The notes under the pieces: model-generated
What the model saw: only the letters and a program-made list of their open reading frames with translations
Told to the model about the DNA's origin: nothing
Databases searched by the model: none
Shown here: one piece after another, positions 24,494 to 31,677 of the stretch
Layout of the letters: the number at the start of each line of letters is the position of its first letter
Position numbering within the stretch: the stretch's first letter is position 1
Translations under genes and position numbers: made by a program
Source of the DNA: an uncultured Lachnospiraceae bacterium
Lineage (GTDB): Bacteria; Bacillota; Clostridia; Lachnospirales; Lachnospiraceae
Direction of reading: 5' to 3'
Length of the DNA: 31,677 bases
Assembly (NCBI GenBank): GCA_949076555.1
Contig: CARUOB010000027.1
Span: 1-31,677, forward strand

Positions 24494-24530
24494 CCCTATC
24501 GGCCCCTCTCTTCCTCCCATAAAAACCGTA

Positions 24531-24559
24531 TTGTCGCCGCGCAGAGAAGATGATAAAAT
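24531..24559 (+). promoter_or_regulatory. Promoter of the glycosyltransferase pair
   Basis: TTGTCG (24531-24536) and TAAAAT (24554-24559) with 17-bp spacing; the predicted start site is about 30 nt before the ATG at 24597. Confidence 0.5.
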
Positions 24560-24596
24560 ATACATAACTAAAAAATATCACAAAAGAGGTGTTACT

Positions 24597-25664
24597 ATGT
24601 TACCCGTTTCCGTGTGCATGATTGCCAAAAATGAGGATAATCACATTGAAGAATGTCTGAAAAGGCTTCGGCCCTGCCGCTTCGAAATCATCGTGGTGGA
24701 CACCGGCTCCGTGGATCGGACCGTGGAGATCGCCCATAAATACGCGGACAAAATCTTTCATTTCGCATGGTGTGAGGATTTTAGCAGCGCCAGAAACTTT
24801 TCCATCCAGCAGGCGGCCAACGACTGGGTGCTGATCATCGACTGCGACGAGTATCTGGAAAATGTCAATCTCGCACAGTTGGAAGATTCTCTCGCCGGGC
24901 GGCGTGAGGCCGTGGGGATGGTTACCCGCAACAACCCTTACACCGTACAGGGTTCGCGCTCCATTATGTCAGAGCGCATCGGCCGTCTCTTCAACAAAAA
25001 GTACTGCCACTTTGAAGGCAGCGTTCACGAGCAGGTACGCACCATGCAGGGGAAGGAGCCGGATACGTTCCCCATTCCCCTCACCTTTTACCATGAAGGC
25101 TATGTGGGCGAATCCGACAAGCGGATGCGGGCTACCAGAAATCTGGAAATGCTGCTGCACGACCTGGCGCAGAAAGGGCCAAGCCCCTATATCTATTTCC
25201 AGCTCGGGCAAAACTACATCTCCCTAAACGACATGGAAAAAGCCGCCCACTATTACAAGCTCGGGCTTGATTTAAACGCCGATCCCGGTTCCGATTTCGT
25301 CCAGAGCATGGCGGAAACCTACGGCTACTGTCTGGTGGATCTGGCCAAGTACGACACGGCCATGTCCCTGCGGGAAAAGTACGACCTCTTCTCCCACCGG
25401 GCGGATTTCGTCTTCCTGATGGGTACGCTCTATCAGAAAAAGGGCGAGTACGCCAAGGCCCTCGAAGAATTTAAAAAGGCCACCTCACTCACGGCTTACT
25501 CCCGCACGGGCGTCAACAGTTACCGCGCCAATTATCACATCGCCGAAATTTACGAGCGTATGGGCGATACGGAGCAGGCGAAAGCCTATTATAGAAAATG
25601 CGGAGATTACGATCCTGCCATCAGAAAGCTCAGGGATCTTATCGTCAGAGAAAACGACGCATGA
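24597..25664 (+). CDS. GT2-family glycosyltransferase with TPR-like tail (first of two)
   Basis: 355 residues, start MLPVSVCMIAKNED behind GAGGTG. The N-terminal GT-A domain (about 1-200) has the nucleotide-binding VDTGS motif, a WCEDFSSARN segment (W58) and the metal-binding DCDEYLE motif (D82, D84). The later FEGSVHEQ segment is typical of this group. The C-terminal ~150 residues form tetratricopeptide-like helical pairs (YFQLGQNYISLNDMEKAAHYY; FLMGTLYQKKGEYAKALEEF; YHIAEIYERMGDTEQAKAYY). No membrane segment. Acceptor unknown: relatives modify surface glycans or peptides (SunS-like). It is followed by a close paralogue. Confidence 0.92.
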   Translation: MLPVSVCMIAKNEDNHIEECLKRLRPCRFEIIVVDTGSVDRTVEIAHKYADKIFHFAWCEDFSSARNFSIQQAANDWVLIIDCDEYLENVNLAQLEDSLAGRREAVGMVTRNNPYTVQGSRSIMSERIGRLFNKKYCHFEGSVHEQVRTMQGKEPDTFPIPLTFYHEGYVGESDKRMRATRNLEMLLHDLAQKGPSPYIYFQLGQNYISLNDMEKAAHYYKLGLDLNADPGSDFVQSMAETYGYCLVDLAKYDTAMSLREKYDLFSHRADFVFLMGTLYQKKGEYAKALEEFKKATSLTAYSRTGVNSYRANYHIAEIYERMGDTEQAKAYYRKCGDYDPAIRKLRDLIVRENDA

Positions 25665-25735
25665 AAAAATCGAGCAAAGCTCGATTGCGAGATTCGCTTC
25701 GCGAACTCGAATAGGTGAAGGAATTTCCTATCGCA
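25665..25735. repeat. Hairpin cluster between the two glycosyltransferase genes
   Basis: Three adjacent inverted repeats: AATCGAGC/GCTCGATT with loop AAA (25668-25686); CGAG-TTCGC/GCGAA-CTCG with a TTC loop (25688-25709); and AGGAA/TTCCT (25719-25729), alternatively ATAGG/CCTAT. The first, read on the minus strand, is followed by TTTTTT and would be an intrinsic terminator facing leftward antisense transcription. On the plus strand they lie in the gap before the second gene's ribosome binding site and may tune its expression. Confidence 0.6.
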
Positions 25736-25749
25736 TGAAAGGAGAAATC

Positions 25750-26811
25750 TTGTTTCCGCTGTCCGTATGTATCATCGCTAAAAATGAAGAAAAACATATC
25801 GGGGAATGCCTCAGATGTCTGTCGCAGTATGGTTTCGAGATCGTGCTGACGGACACCGGCTCCACAGACAAAACCCTGGCGATTGCCGAAAAGTACACCG
25901 ACCGTATTTATCACTTTGACTGGTGTGACGATTTCAGCGCCGCCAGGAATTTCTGTGTGCAAAAAGCCTCCCATAATCGGATACTTTCCCTCGACTGTGA
26001 CGAATTTATCGAGCGGCTGGACGTATCTGCGCTGGAACGCTGTATGGAGCAGCACCCGGACCGCGCAGGGCGTATTCTCATCCGCAGCCGTTTCCTGCGC
26101 GACGGCCAAACTTCCCACGAACTGACACGGATCAGCCGTCTGTTCGACCGCAGATACTTTCACTTTAGCGGGGCCGTCCATGAGCAGTTGGCACACCGCG
26201 ACGGCAGCCCCAACGCCATATATGACGCTCCTGTCACAATTCTCCATGTGGGCTATGACGATACCGAAGCGGACATGCGGGAAAAGTCCCGCCGCAACAT
26301 TACCCTTCTCGAAACACAGCTTGAAAAAGAAGGCCCTGACCCTTATCTCTATTTCCAGCTCGGACAGAGCTATCGCAGGCTGGGGGATACCGAGAAAGCC
26401 TTTTCGAGCTTTGACGCCGGTCTTTCCATGGAAGTAGATCCCACCCTCGACTATGTAAAAACCATGGTGGAATCCTACGGCTACACGCTCTTAGACCTAA
26501 AGCGCGCGCAGGATGCGCTGGGGCTTGCCGAGCTTTATGACGTATTTGCGGTGCGGGCGGATTTTGTCTTCCTGATGGGATTGGTTTATATGAATAACGG
26601 CCTTTTCGACGCCGCCATTGCCGAGTTTGAAAAGTCTGCTGCTATGGAAGAGTTTTCCGTAGACGGGGTAAACAGCTATATGGCATACTACAATGTCGGT
26701 GTGATCTACGAGTGCACCGGGCACATCGGGGAAGCACGGACATATTATCAGAAATGCGACGGCTACGCGCCCGCAAAAAAGCGGCTGCAAGCGCTTTTGG
26801 AAGACGCGTAA
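25750..26811 (+). CDS. GT2-family glycosyltransferase with TPR-like tail (second of two)
   Basis: 353 residues if translation starts at TTG 25750, which has AAAGGAG with 5-nt spacing. The ATG at 25735 (358 residues) has only a distant AAGGA. With the TTG start, W58 (WCDDFSAARN) and the DCDEF metal motif (D82, D84) fall at exactly the same residue numbers as in the paralogue, supporting the choice. Domain plan is as in the first enzyme: GT-A fold, then tetratricopeptide-like helices (YFQLGQSYRRLGDTEKAFSSF; FLMGLVYMNNGLFDAAIAEF; YYNVGVIYECTGHIGEARTYY). It probably arose by duplication and acts on a related acceptor. Confidence 0.9.
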   Translation: MFPLSVCIIAKNEEKHIGECLRCLSQYGFEIVLTDTGSTDKTLAIAEKYTDRIYHFDWCDDFSAARNFCVQKASHNRILSLDCDEFIERLDVSALERCMEQHPDRAGRILIRSRFLRDGQTSHELTRISRLFDRRYFHFSGAVHEQLAHRDGSPNAIYDAPVTILHVGYDDTEADMREKSRRNITLLETQLEKEGPDPYLYFQLGQSYRRLGDTEKAFSSFDAGLSMEVDPTLDYVKTMVESYGYTLLDLKRAQDALGLAELYDVFAVRADFVFLMGLVYMNNGLFDAAIAEFEKSAAMEEFSVDGVNSYMAYYNVGVIYECTGHIGEARTYYQKCDGYAPAKKRLQALLEDA

Positions 26812-26861
26812 CGCTCTCACCCGAAAAGTGCATGGACCGGCTCACAGGATAGATTTAGCTC

Positions 26862-26983
26862 CGTATAAGCAGACTCGAAATGCTTCGCATTTCGAGTTCG
26901 CCTTGCTCGTCATAAGTCTTCCGGAGTCAGCGCTCATGCCAGCATGGCGCTTCCTTCGTCAGTCTTCTGACTCTGCTTATACG
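26862..26983. repeat. Large multi-hairpin element, family 1 copy B
   Basis: Bounded by a perfect 12-bp stem, 26862-26873 with 26972-26983. Inside: CTCGAAATG-CTTCG-CATTTCGAG (26874-26896), then GAGTCAG/CTGACTC enclosing AGCGC...CATGCCAGCATG...GCGCT. Shares loops and spacing with copy A. It lies between convergent genes, 6 nt past the phosphorylase stop, and may stabilise or end both mRNAs, although no long U-tract is visible. The rest of the 178-bp gap shows no gene. Confidence 0.8.
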
Positions 26984-26989
26984 CGCAAA

Positions 26990-29299
26990 TTATCTTAACT
27001 TCCAGATGTCTCTGTTGTACTCCTCGATGGTTCTGTCAGAGGAGAAGAAGCCTGCCTTGGCGATATTCACAAGCATCATCTTTCTCCACTTCTCCTGGTC
27101 CTCGTAGTCCGCCATCATCTGATCTTTGGTCTTGATATAGTCCTCCAGATCCAGAAGGGTCATGAACCAGTCTTTGTTTAACAGCTCCTTGTAGAGTCTC
27201 TCCAGATTCTCCTTGTGTCCCACCTTCAGTGCTTCTTTGCTGACGATAAAGTTCACCGCCTTCTTGATCACGGGCGACTTCTTATAGAAATCTTTGGACA
27301 CATAATCCGCCTTCTCGTAGTGCTCAATCACCGTCTCGGACTTCTCACCGAAAATGTAAATATTGTCGTCGCCTACCAACTCGTGAATCTCCACATTCGC
27401 GCCGTCGGAAGTGCCGAGCGTCACCGCGCCGTTTAACATGAACTTCATGTTGCCAGTGCCGGACGCCTCTTTGGATGCCAGAGAAATCTGTTCGGAAATG
27501 TCGCAGGCCGGAATCATTTTCTCAGCGTAAGCCACGTTGTAATTCTCCACCATAAGCACCGTCATATAAGGGCTTACATCGGGGTCGTTATTTACAATCT
27601 CCTGCAGCACCAGAAGCAGGTGGATGATATCCTGCGCAATCACATAAGCGGGCGCCGCCTTCGCTCCGAAGATAAAGGTCATGGGTCTTGCGGGCTTTTT
27701 GCCGGCCTTAATCTCCAGATATTTATGAATGATGTAAAGTGCGTTCATCTGCTGTCTCTTGTACTCGTGCAGACGCTTACTCTGAATATCAAAGATGGAC
27801 TCCGGATTCAAGGTTACGCCCTCGGCTTTTTCTACATAAGCCGCCAGCTCCTTCTTGCGGTTCATTTTAATCTCGGCAATGCGATTAAGTACTGCCTCAT
27901 CGTCCGCAAACTCCAACAGCTTCTCCAGATTAGCCGCGTCCTTCTTGTAGCCGTCCCCGATGGTGTCGGAAAGGAAAGACGCCAGCTCACGGTTACAGGA
28001 TAAAAGCCATCTTCTGAAAGTAATGCCGTTTGTCTTATTGTTGAACTTCTCCGGGTAAATCTTGTAGAACGCATGCAGCTCCGTATTCTTTAAGATCTCC
28101 GTATGGATTGCCGCCACGCCGTTCACCGAGAAGCCGTAATGGATGTCGATATGTGCCATGTGCACCCTGTCGTCCTTGTCGATGATCTGCACCTTGGGGT
28201 CTTTATACTTCTTCGCCACGCGCTTATCCAGTTCTTTGATGATCGGCACAAGCTGGGGCACTACCTTCTCCAGATACTTGAGCGGCCATTTTTCCAGCGC
28301 CTCCGCCAAAATCGTGTGGTTTGTGTACGCGCAGGTCTTGCTCACGACCTCGATCGCCTCATCCATCGCGAACGCCTTCTCGTCCACCAGAATGCGGATC
28401 AGCTCCGGAATAACCATGGTCGGGTGGGTGTCATTGATCTGAATCACCGCATGTTCGTACATGGTTCTCAGATCATACTGTTTTTCCTTCATCTCTTTTA
28501 AAATCAACTGCGCCGCATTGCTCACCATAAAATACTGCTGGTAAATACGCAGAAGATTTCCCGCCTCATCGGAGTCGTCAGGGTAGAGGAACAGTGTCAG
28601 GTTCTTCTCGATATCTTCTTTGTCAAAGTCGATGCCCTTCTTAACCAGACTCTCGTCGACAGACTCGACGTCAAAGAGTCTCAGCTTATTCACGCCGTTG
28701 TCATAACCAATGACATCAATGTCATAAAGCCGGGAAGTCACCTTCTTCTTCCCAAAGGCCACCTCAAACGTCGTGTCCGTCTTCGTCAGCCATGACTGCG
28801 CCTCGATCCAGTCGTTCTTCTGGGCTGTCTGCAGCTTGTCTTTAAATTCCTGCTTGAACAGTCCGAAATGATAGTTCAGTCCGATGCCCTCACCGGGAAG
28901 CCCAAGAGAGGCAATGGAGTCAAGGAAACATGCCGCCAGACGTCCCAGACCGCCGTTTCCAAGAGAAGGCTCCGGCTCCACTTCCTCTATTTCGGAAAGC
29001 TGTTTGCCGTTTTTCGCAAGAATCTTCTCCAGATTGTCATAGATCCCCAGATTAATCAGGTTGTTGGACAAAAGTTTACCGATCAAAAACTCTGCGGAAA
29101 TATAGTAGATTTTCTTCTCGCCCTCAATCCGCTCCGATGCGGCCATCAGCTTCTTGGAAAGCTGCAGAATGCTGTAATAAAGCTCTTCCTTGGTGCAGTC
29201 GGCAACGGTTTTGCCGTATCCGCTCTGTGTCTGGCTCTCTAGCTCCTGCTCCAGATTCATTACCAGTACGTCTCTTTTCAGGTTACTTGCCTGTGCCAT
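26990..29299 (-). CDS. glgP: Glycogen/maltodextrin phosphorylase
   Basis: Releases glucose-1-phosphate from non-reducing ends of alpha-1,4-glucans using pyridoxal phosphate; 769 residues, shorter than the ~800-840-residue classical forms but complete. Seen: YYISAEFLIGKLL, EPSLGNGGLGRLAACFLDS, GEGIGLNYHFGLF, IQINDTHPTMVIPELIRIL, TFRRWLLSCN, SKRLHEYKRQQMN, and the cofactor site EASGTGNMKFMLNGA with the lysine at residue 619. GGGAGG is 7 nt before the ATG. A TATAAT is present at 29362-29367 with no clear -35. The gene follows a LacI-type regulator on the same strand, its likely controller. malP is an equally good name. Confidence 0.96.
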   Translation of the reverse strand: MAQASNLKRDVLVMNLEQELESQTQSGYGKTVADCTKEELYYSILQLSKKLMAASERIEGEKKIYYISAEFLIGKLLSNNLINLGIYDNLEKILAKNGKQLSEIEEVEPEPSLGNGGLGRLAACFLDSIASLGLPGEGIGLNYHFGLFKQEFKDKLQTAQKNDWIEAQSWLTKTDTTFEVAFGKKKVTSRLYDIDVIGYDNGVNKLRLFDVESVDESLVKKGIDFDKEDIEKNLTLFLYPDDSDEAGNLLRIYQQYFMVSNAAQLILKEMKEKQYDLRTMYEHAVIQINDTHPTMVIPELIRILVDEKAFAMDEAIEVVSKTCAYTNHTILAEALEKWPLKYLEKVVPQLVPIIKELDKRVAKKYKDPKVQIIDKDDRVHMAHIDIHYGFSVNGVAAIHTEILKNTELHAFYKIYPEKFNNKTNGITFRRWLLSCNRELASFLSDTIGDGYKKDAANLEKLLEFADDEAVLNRIAEIKMNRKKELAAYVEKAEGVTLNPESIFDIQSKRLHEYKRQQMNALYIIHKYLEIKAGKKPARPMTFIFGAKAAPAYVIAQDIIHLLLVLQEIVNNDPDVSPYMTVLMVENYNVAYAEKMIPACDISEQISLASKEASGTGNMKFMLNGAVTLGTSDGANVEIHELVGDDNIYIFGEKSETVIEHYEKADYVSKDFYKKSPVIKKAVNFIVSKEALKVGHKENLERLYKELLNKDWFMTLLDLEDYIKTKDQMMADYEDQEKWRKMMLVNIAKAGFFSSDRTIEEYNRDIWKLR

Positions 29300-29437
29300 G
29301 TTGAAACCTCCCTTTTCCTTTACTATTTCTTTGCTACATGTTTGTTTTTTATACTATGTTAATTATATTATCCAGTTCTGTCTTTTCGTAAACCAGCGGT
29401 TTCGCACACTTCTCTGGTCTCTGAGTCCGTCCGTCTC

Positions 29438-30457
29438 CTATATCCCGCCGGTGTTTTCCTCCTGTGCAGCCATCAGAATATCCTCGTATTTCATCCGCAC
29501 TAGCTCATAGTCCAGCACGATCTGTCTTCCTTCGCCGCCGTCCAAAAGACGTTTCAACTCTCCCACCGCCTCCGAGGCGATCCGCTCGAAATTCTGCCTG
29601 ACCGTGTTCATCTGCTTGCCCGCATAGCCCATCAGCGTGATGCCGTCGAAGCCGCAAACCGGACGGAATATATCCATATCCATCAGTGCCCGCATCGCGC
29701 CAATCGCCATCAGATCCGAAGCGCACACCACGATATCCTTTTTCTTCGCATACCGAAGTGTCAGGTTTCTGGCCTGCAGTTCCGAAAACGCCCCGTTCCT
29801 GACAAGCAGCGGTATCCCCTCTTCCGCAGCCAACCGCTGTACGCCCTTTAAACGCTCCCCGGTGACATAACCGTTTTTCTTTCCGGCCAGATAGAGAATG
29901 CTCTTTCCCTTATTCTCCTTCAGCGTCTTTTTCGCCACATCGTACTGCGCCGCCGCCTGATCAATCCAGATGGCGGACGAAGAGGCGTTCACGAGAGGCG
30001 CGTCCACAGTCACGATCTTGAAAAACTGCGAGCCGATCAATTTTTGAAGCACCTTGTCATCCTTCGACATGCCGAAAATGATAAGCCCCGTAATGCTCTG
30101 GGAGCGCAGATAGCGCACCACCTCGTCCAGACTTTTATTTTTCAGCATGGAGTCGAATATCGTGATCACATCCAGATTCAACGCCACTGCCCGTCTGATC
30201 GTGCCCGCCATATACTGCATATTGATCTCGTCCACAGCCTGCGACACATTGCCCAAATTCAAAAGCAATGCAACCCTGCCCGACTGCTTGGAGGAAAGCG
30301 CCGCCGCAACGGAATTGGGTACGAAGTTTAATTCCGCCACCGCCTGATTTACTTTTTTCTTTGTCTCCTCGCTCACATTCGGGTAGTTGTTAAGCACCTT
30401 CGAAACGGTGGAAATCGCCACGCCTGCCTGCTTTGCTACATCTTTGATCGATACCAT
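29438..30457 (-). CDS. LacI-family transcriptional regulator
   Basis: 339 residues. N-terminal helix-turn-helix and hinge are canonical: MVSIKDVAKQAGVAISTVSKVLNN, then NFVPNSVAAAL. The rest is a periplasmic-binding-protein-like sensor (GRVALLLNLGN... GLIIFGMSKDD... ILYLAGKKNGYVTGERLKG... VCASDLMAIGAMRAL... VCGFDGITLMGY), so the effector is probably a sugar. Ribosome binding site is weak (GGA). A near-perfect 18-bp palindrome lies 80 bp upstream. It sits between the phosphofructokinase and phosphorylase genes, pointing to control of alpha-glucan use, though the target is not proven. Confidence 0.95.
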   Translation of the reverse strand: MVSIKDVAKQAGVAISTVSKVLNNYPNVSEETKKKVNQAVAELNFVPNSVAAALSSKQSGRVALLLNLGNVSQAVDEINMQYMAGTIRRAVALNLDVITIFDSMLKNKSLDEVVRYLRSQSITGLIIFGMSKDDKVLQKLIGSQFFKIVTVDAPLVNASSSAIWIDQAAAQYDVAKKTLKENKGKSILYLAGKKNGYVTGERLKGVQRLAAEEGIPLLVRNGAFSELQARNLTLRYAKKKDIVVCASDLMAIGAMRALMDMDIFRPVCGFDGITLMGYAGKQMNTVRQNFERIASEAVGELKRLLDGGEGRQIVLDYELVRMKYEDILMAAQEENTGGI

Positions 30458-30536
30458 AATTTTTCCATTCTGAAACGATACCTGTGTCGGAACATACCCG
30501 CCGCTGTTTTTTCCGCGCCGCGCCTACAATCCGTTC

Positions 30537-30554
30537 TTGGAAATCGTTTTCCAA
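30537..30554. promoter_or_regulatory. Candidate LacI-type operator
   Basis: TTGGAAATCGTTTTCCAA is symmetric at 16 of 18 positions with a central CG, the standard shape of a LacI-family site. It lies upstream of the LacI-family gene and suggests autoregulation. A clear -35/-10 pair around it is not seen. Confidence 0.55.
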
Positions 30555-30567
30555 AACAATCATATAA

Positions 30568-30598
30568 CAAAAGAGTGGTTTTGTAAACCACTCTTTTG
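30568..30598 (-). terminator. Intrinsic terminator after the phosphofructokinase gene
   Basis: Perfect 14-bp stem (30568-30581 with 30585-30598) with a 3-nt loop. The minus-strand arm ends in TTTTG followed by a TTAT stretch. About 75 nt past the stop codon. Confidence 0.75.
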
Positions 30599-30673
30599 AA
30601 AAATTCATGTTTATTTTTATCAATGTGAAACTTGCAAACACTTAACAAGTTTTTTTCGATCTTAGTGTCTTCT

Positions 30674-31677
30674 TTACGCTTTTCTCACCAGATGTCTCGG
30701 CAGTCCGTTCACAAACAACGGCTGCAGCTCACCCATGATGAGAGGTCTCGCATACTTCACATAGTCGTCCGTCAGGCCCTTGCCGTCCGCGGTAATCCAC
30801 TCGTCGGGCACGTTTCTCTCCACATTTGCGATGGCGTGGATATCGTAAGCGCTGGTACCGCACTGATACGGATCGTCCCCGTTTCTGTCAAGGGTGATCA
30901 TCATGCCGGTCTTGCCCTCTTCCGCAGCCATCACCGCGTCATGGCCCACCTGGAATGCCTCGTTGATATCCGTCAGGGATGCCATATGAGTCGCCGCTCT
31001 CTGCAGGGTGGAGAACTCGATCGCGCGGGTCTTAAGACCTGTCTCTGCCGCAATCCTGTCAGCCAGCATAGTCGCCGTACCGGACATCTGCTTATGGCCG
31101 AACGCATCCACGGCAACTTCTCTGCCGATCTCGCATACATATCTGCCATCCGCAACTTTAACACCCTCGGAAACCGCGATTACTACGGAAGACTTCTTCG
31201 CAGCCAGCTCCTTCACGTCCGCAAGAAACTTGTCGATATCGAATACCTTCTCGGGCAGATAGATCGCGTCGCAGCCTTCACAGTCGTCGCCCTTTGCGAG
31301 CGCAGCAGCCGCCGTAAGCCATCCTGCGTTACGTCCCATAATCTCCACGATACAAACGGTAGGCTTCTTAGCGCCGAAGGACGCGTTGTCGCGGATAATC
31401 TCTTTTAAGGAAGCCGCAATATATTTCGCCGCGGAACCGTAGCCCGGGCAATGATCTGTCACAGGCAGATCGTTATCAATGGTCTTGGGCACGCCCATGA
31501 ATCTCTGAGACTTGCCGTGAGCCGCCGCATAGTCGGACAGCATCTTAACGGTATCCATGGAGTCGTTACCACCGGCATAGAACAGGCACTCGATATCATG
31601 CTTCTCCATGATCTCAAACACCTTCTCGTAAACGTCCTCGTGTCCCTCGATCTTCGGCATCTTGAAACGACAGGAGC
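30674..31677 (-). CDS. pfp: Diphosphate-dependent 6-phosphofructokinase (5' part missing)
   Basis: Converts fructose-6-phosphate to fructose-1,6-bisphosphate. The gene enters from beyond the right edge: the reading frame is open to 31677 with SCRFK before the first methionine at 31660, matching the internal family segment, so this Met is not the start. Two specificity positions can be read: GGNDS has Asp (codon 31562-31564) where ATP enzymes have Gly, and PKTIDNDLP has Lys (codon 31484-31486) where ATP enzymes have Gly. Both are the known marks of pyrophosphate use. MGRNAGWLTAAAAL and the EFSTLQRAATHMASLTD region are also typical. Followed by a terminator and a LacI-type gene. Confidence 0.93.
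   Translation of the reverse strand, partial: SCRFKMPKIEGHEDVYEKVFEIMEKHDIECLFYAGGNDSMDTVKMLSDYAAAHGKSQRFMGVPKTIDNDLPVTDHCPGYGSAAKYIAASLKEIIRDNASFGAKKPTVCIVEIMGRNAGWLTAAAALAKGDDCEGCDAIYLPEKVFDIDKFLADVKELAAKKSSVVIAVSEGVKVADGRYVCEIGREVAVDAFGHKQMSGTATMLADRIAAETGLKTRAIEFSTLQRAATHMASLTDINEAFQVGHDAVMAAEEGKTGMMITLDRNGDDPYQCGTSAYDIHAIANVERNVPDEWITADGKGLTDDYVKYARPLIMGELQPLFVNGLPRHLVRKA

Noticed and set aside
22465..26983. CRISPR array or tRNA cluster
   Set aside because: The repeats are few, long, palindromic and widely separated; there are no regular spacers, no cas genes and no tRNA-like cloverleaf.
31658..31660. Methionine at 31660 as start of the phosphofructokinase
   Set aside because: The frame stays open to the window edge with family-typical residues (SCRFK) before it and no ribosome binding site.

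Overview
The window looks like a chromosome segment of a mid-GC Clostridia, most likely Lachnospiraceae. This is inferred from the style of RpoB/RpoC, the strong GGAGG ribosome binding sites, the sigma-A promoters, the four-cysteine L33, a PPi-type phosphofructokinase and a non-enteric carbohydrate gene set. No species is assigned. There is no rRNA or tRNA gene, no insertion sequence and no CRISPR array.

Left part (1-14565), all on the minus strand: the transcription/translation superoperon, read right to left as rpmG-secE-nusG-rplK-rplA, then rplJ-rplL, then rpoB-rpoC (rpoC is cut by the window start). The usual rplA-rplJ junction is opened by three unrelated genes: a membrane-anchored CapA-type metallophosphatase, an unrecognised 475-residue protein and an MFS exporter. 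rplJ has its own consensus promoter and an L10-type leader. rpoB also has its own promoter, behind an rplL terminator. The rpoB-rpoC gap carries a stack of hairpins.

Middle (14566-20827), plus strand: a FliD-like protein behind a leader with mutually exclusive helices, an AraC-type regulator, and two adjacent GH13 alpha-glucosidases. The residue after the nucleophile differs between the two glucosidases, which suggests division of labour between alpha-1,4 and alpha-1,6 linkages.

Right part (20828-31677): a biotin-dependent acyl-CoA carboxylase/decarboxylase carboxyltransferase, UDP-galactopyranose mutase and a small XRE regulator (minus strand). Then come two tandem GT2-TPR glycosyltransferases (plus strand). 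Last are glycogen/maltodextrin phosphorylase, a LacI-type regulator and a 5'-truncated PPi-dependent phosphofructokinase (minus strand). With the GH13 pair, these last genes give a route from alpha-glucans through glucose and glucose-1-phosphate into glycolysis.

The least ordinary content is intergenic. Two copies of a ~120-nt multi-hairpin element (22465-22585 and 26862-26983) keep their loops and exchange stem sequence in a compensatory way. A second hairpin family occurs at 2228-2373 and 23882-23938. The CapA-type gene also appears to be transcribed from its own start codon (leaderless). All database-level claims here are recognition from sequence, not search results.
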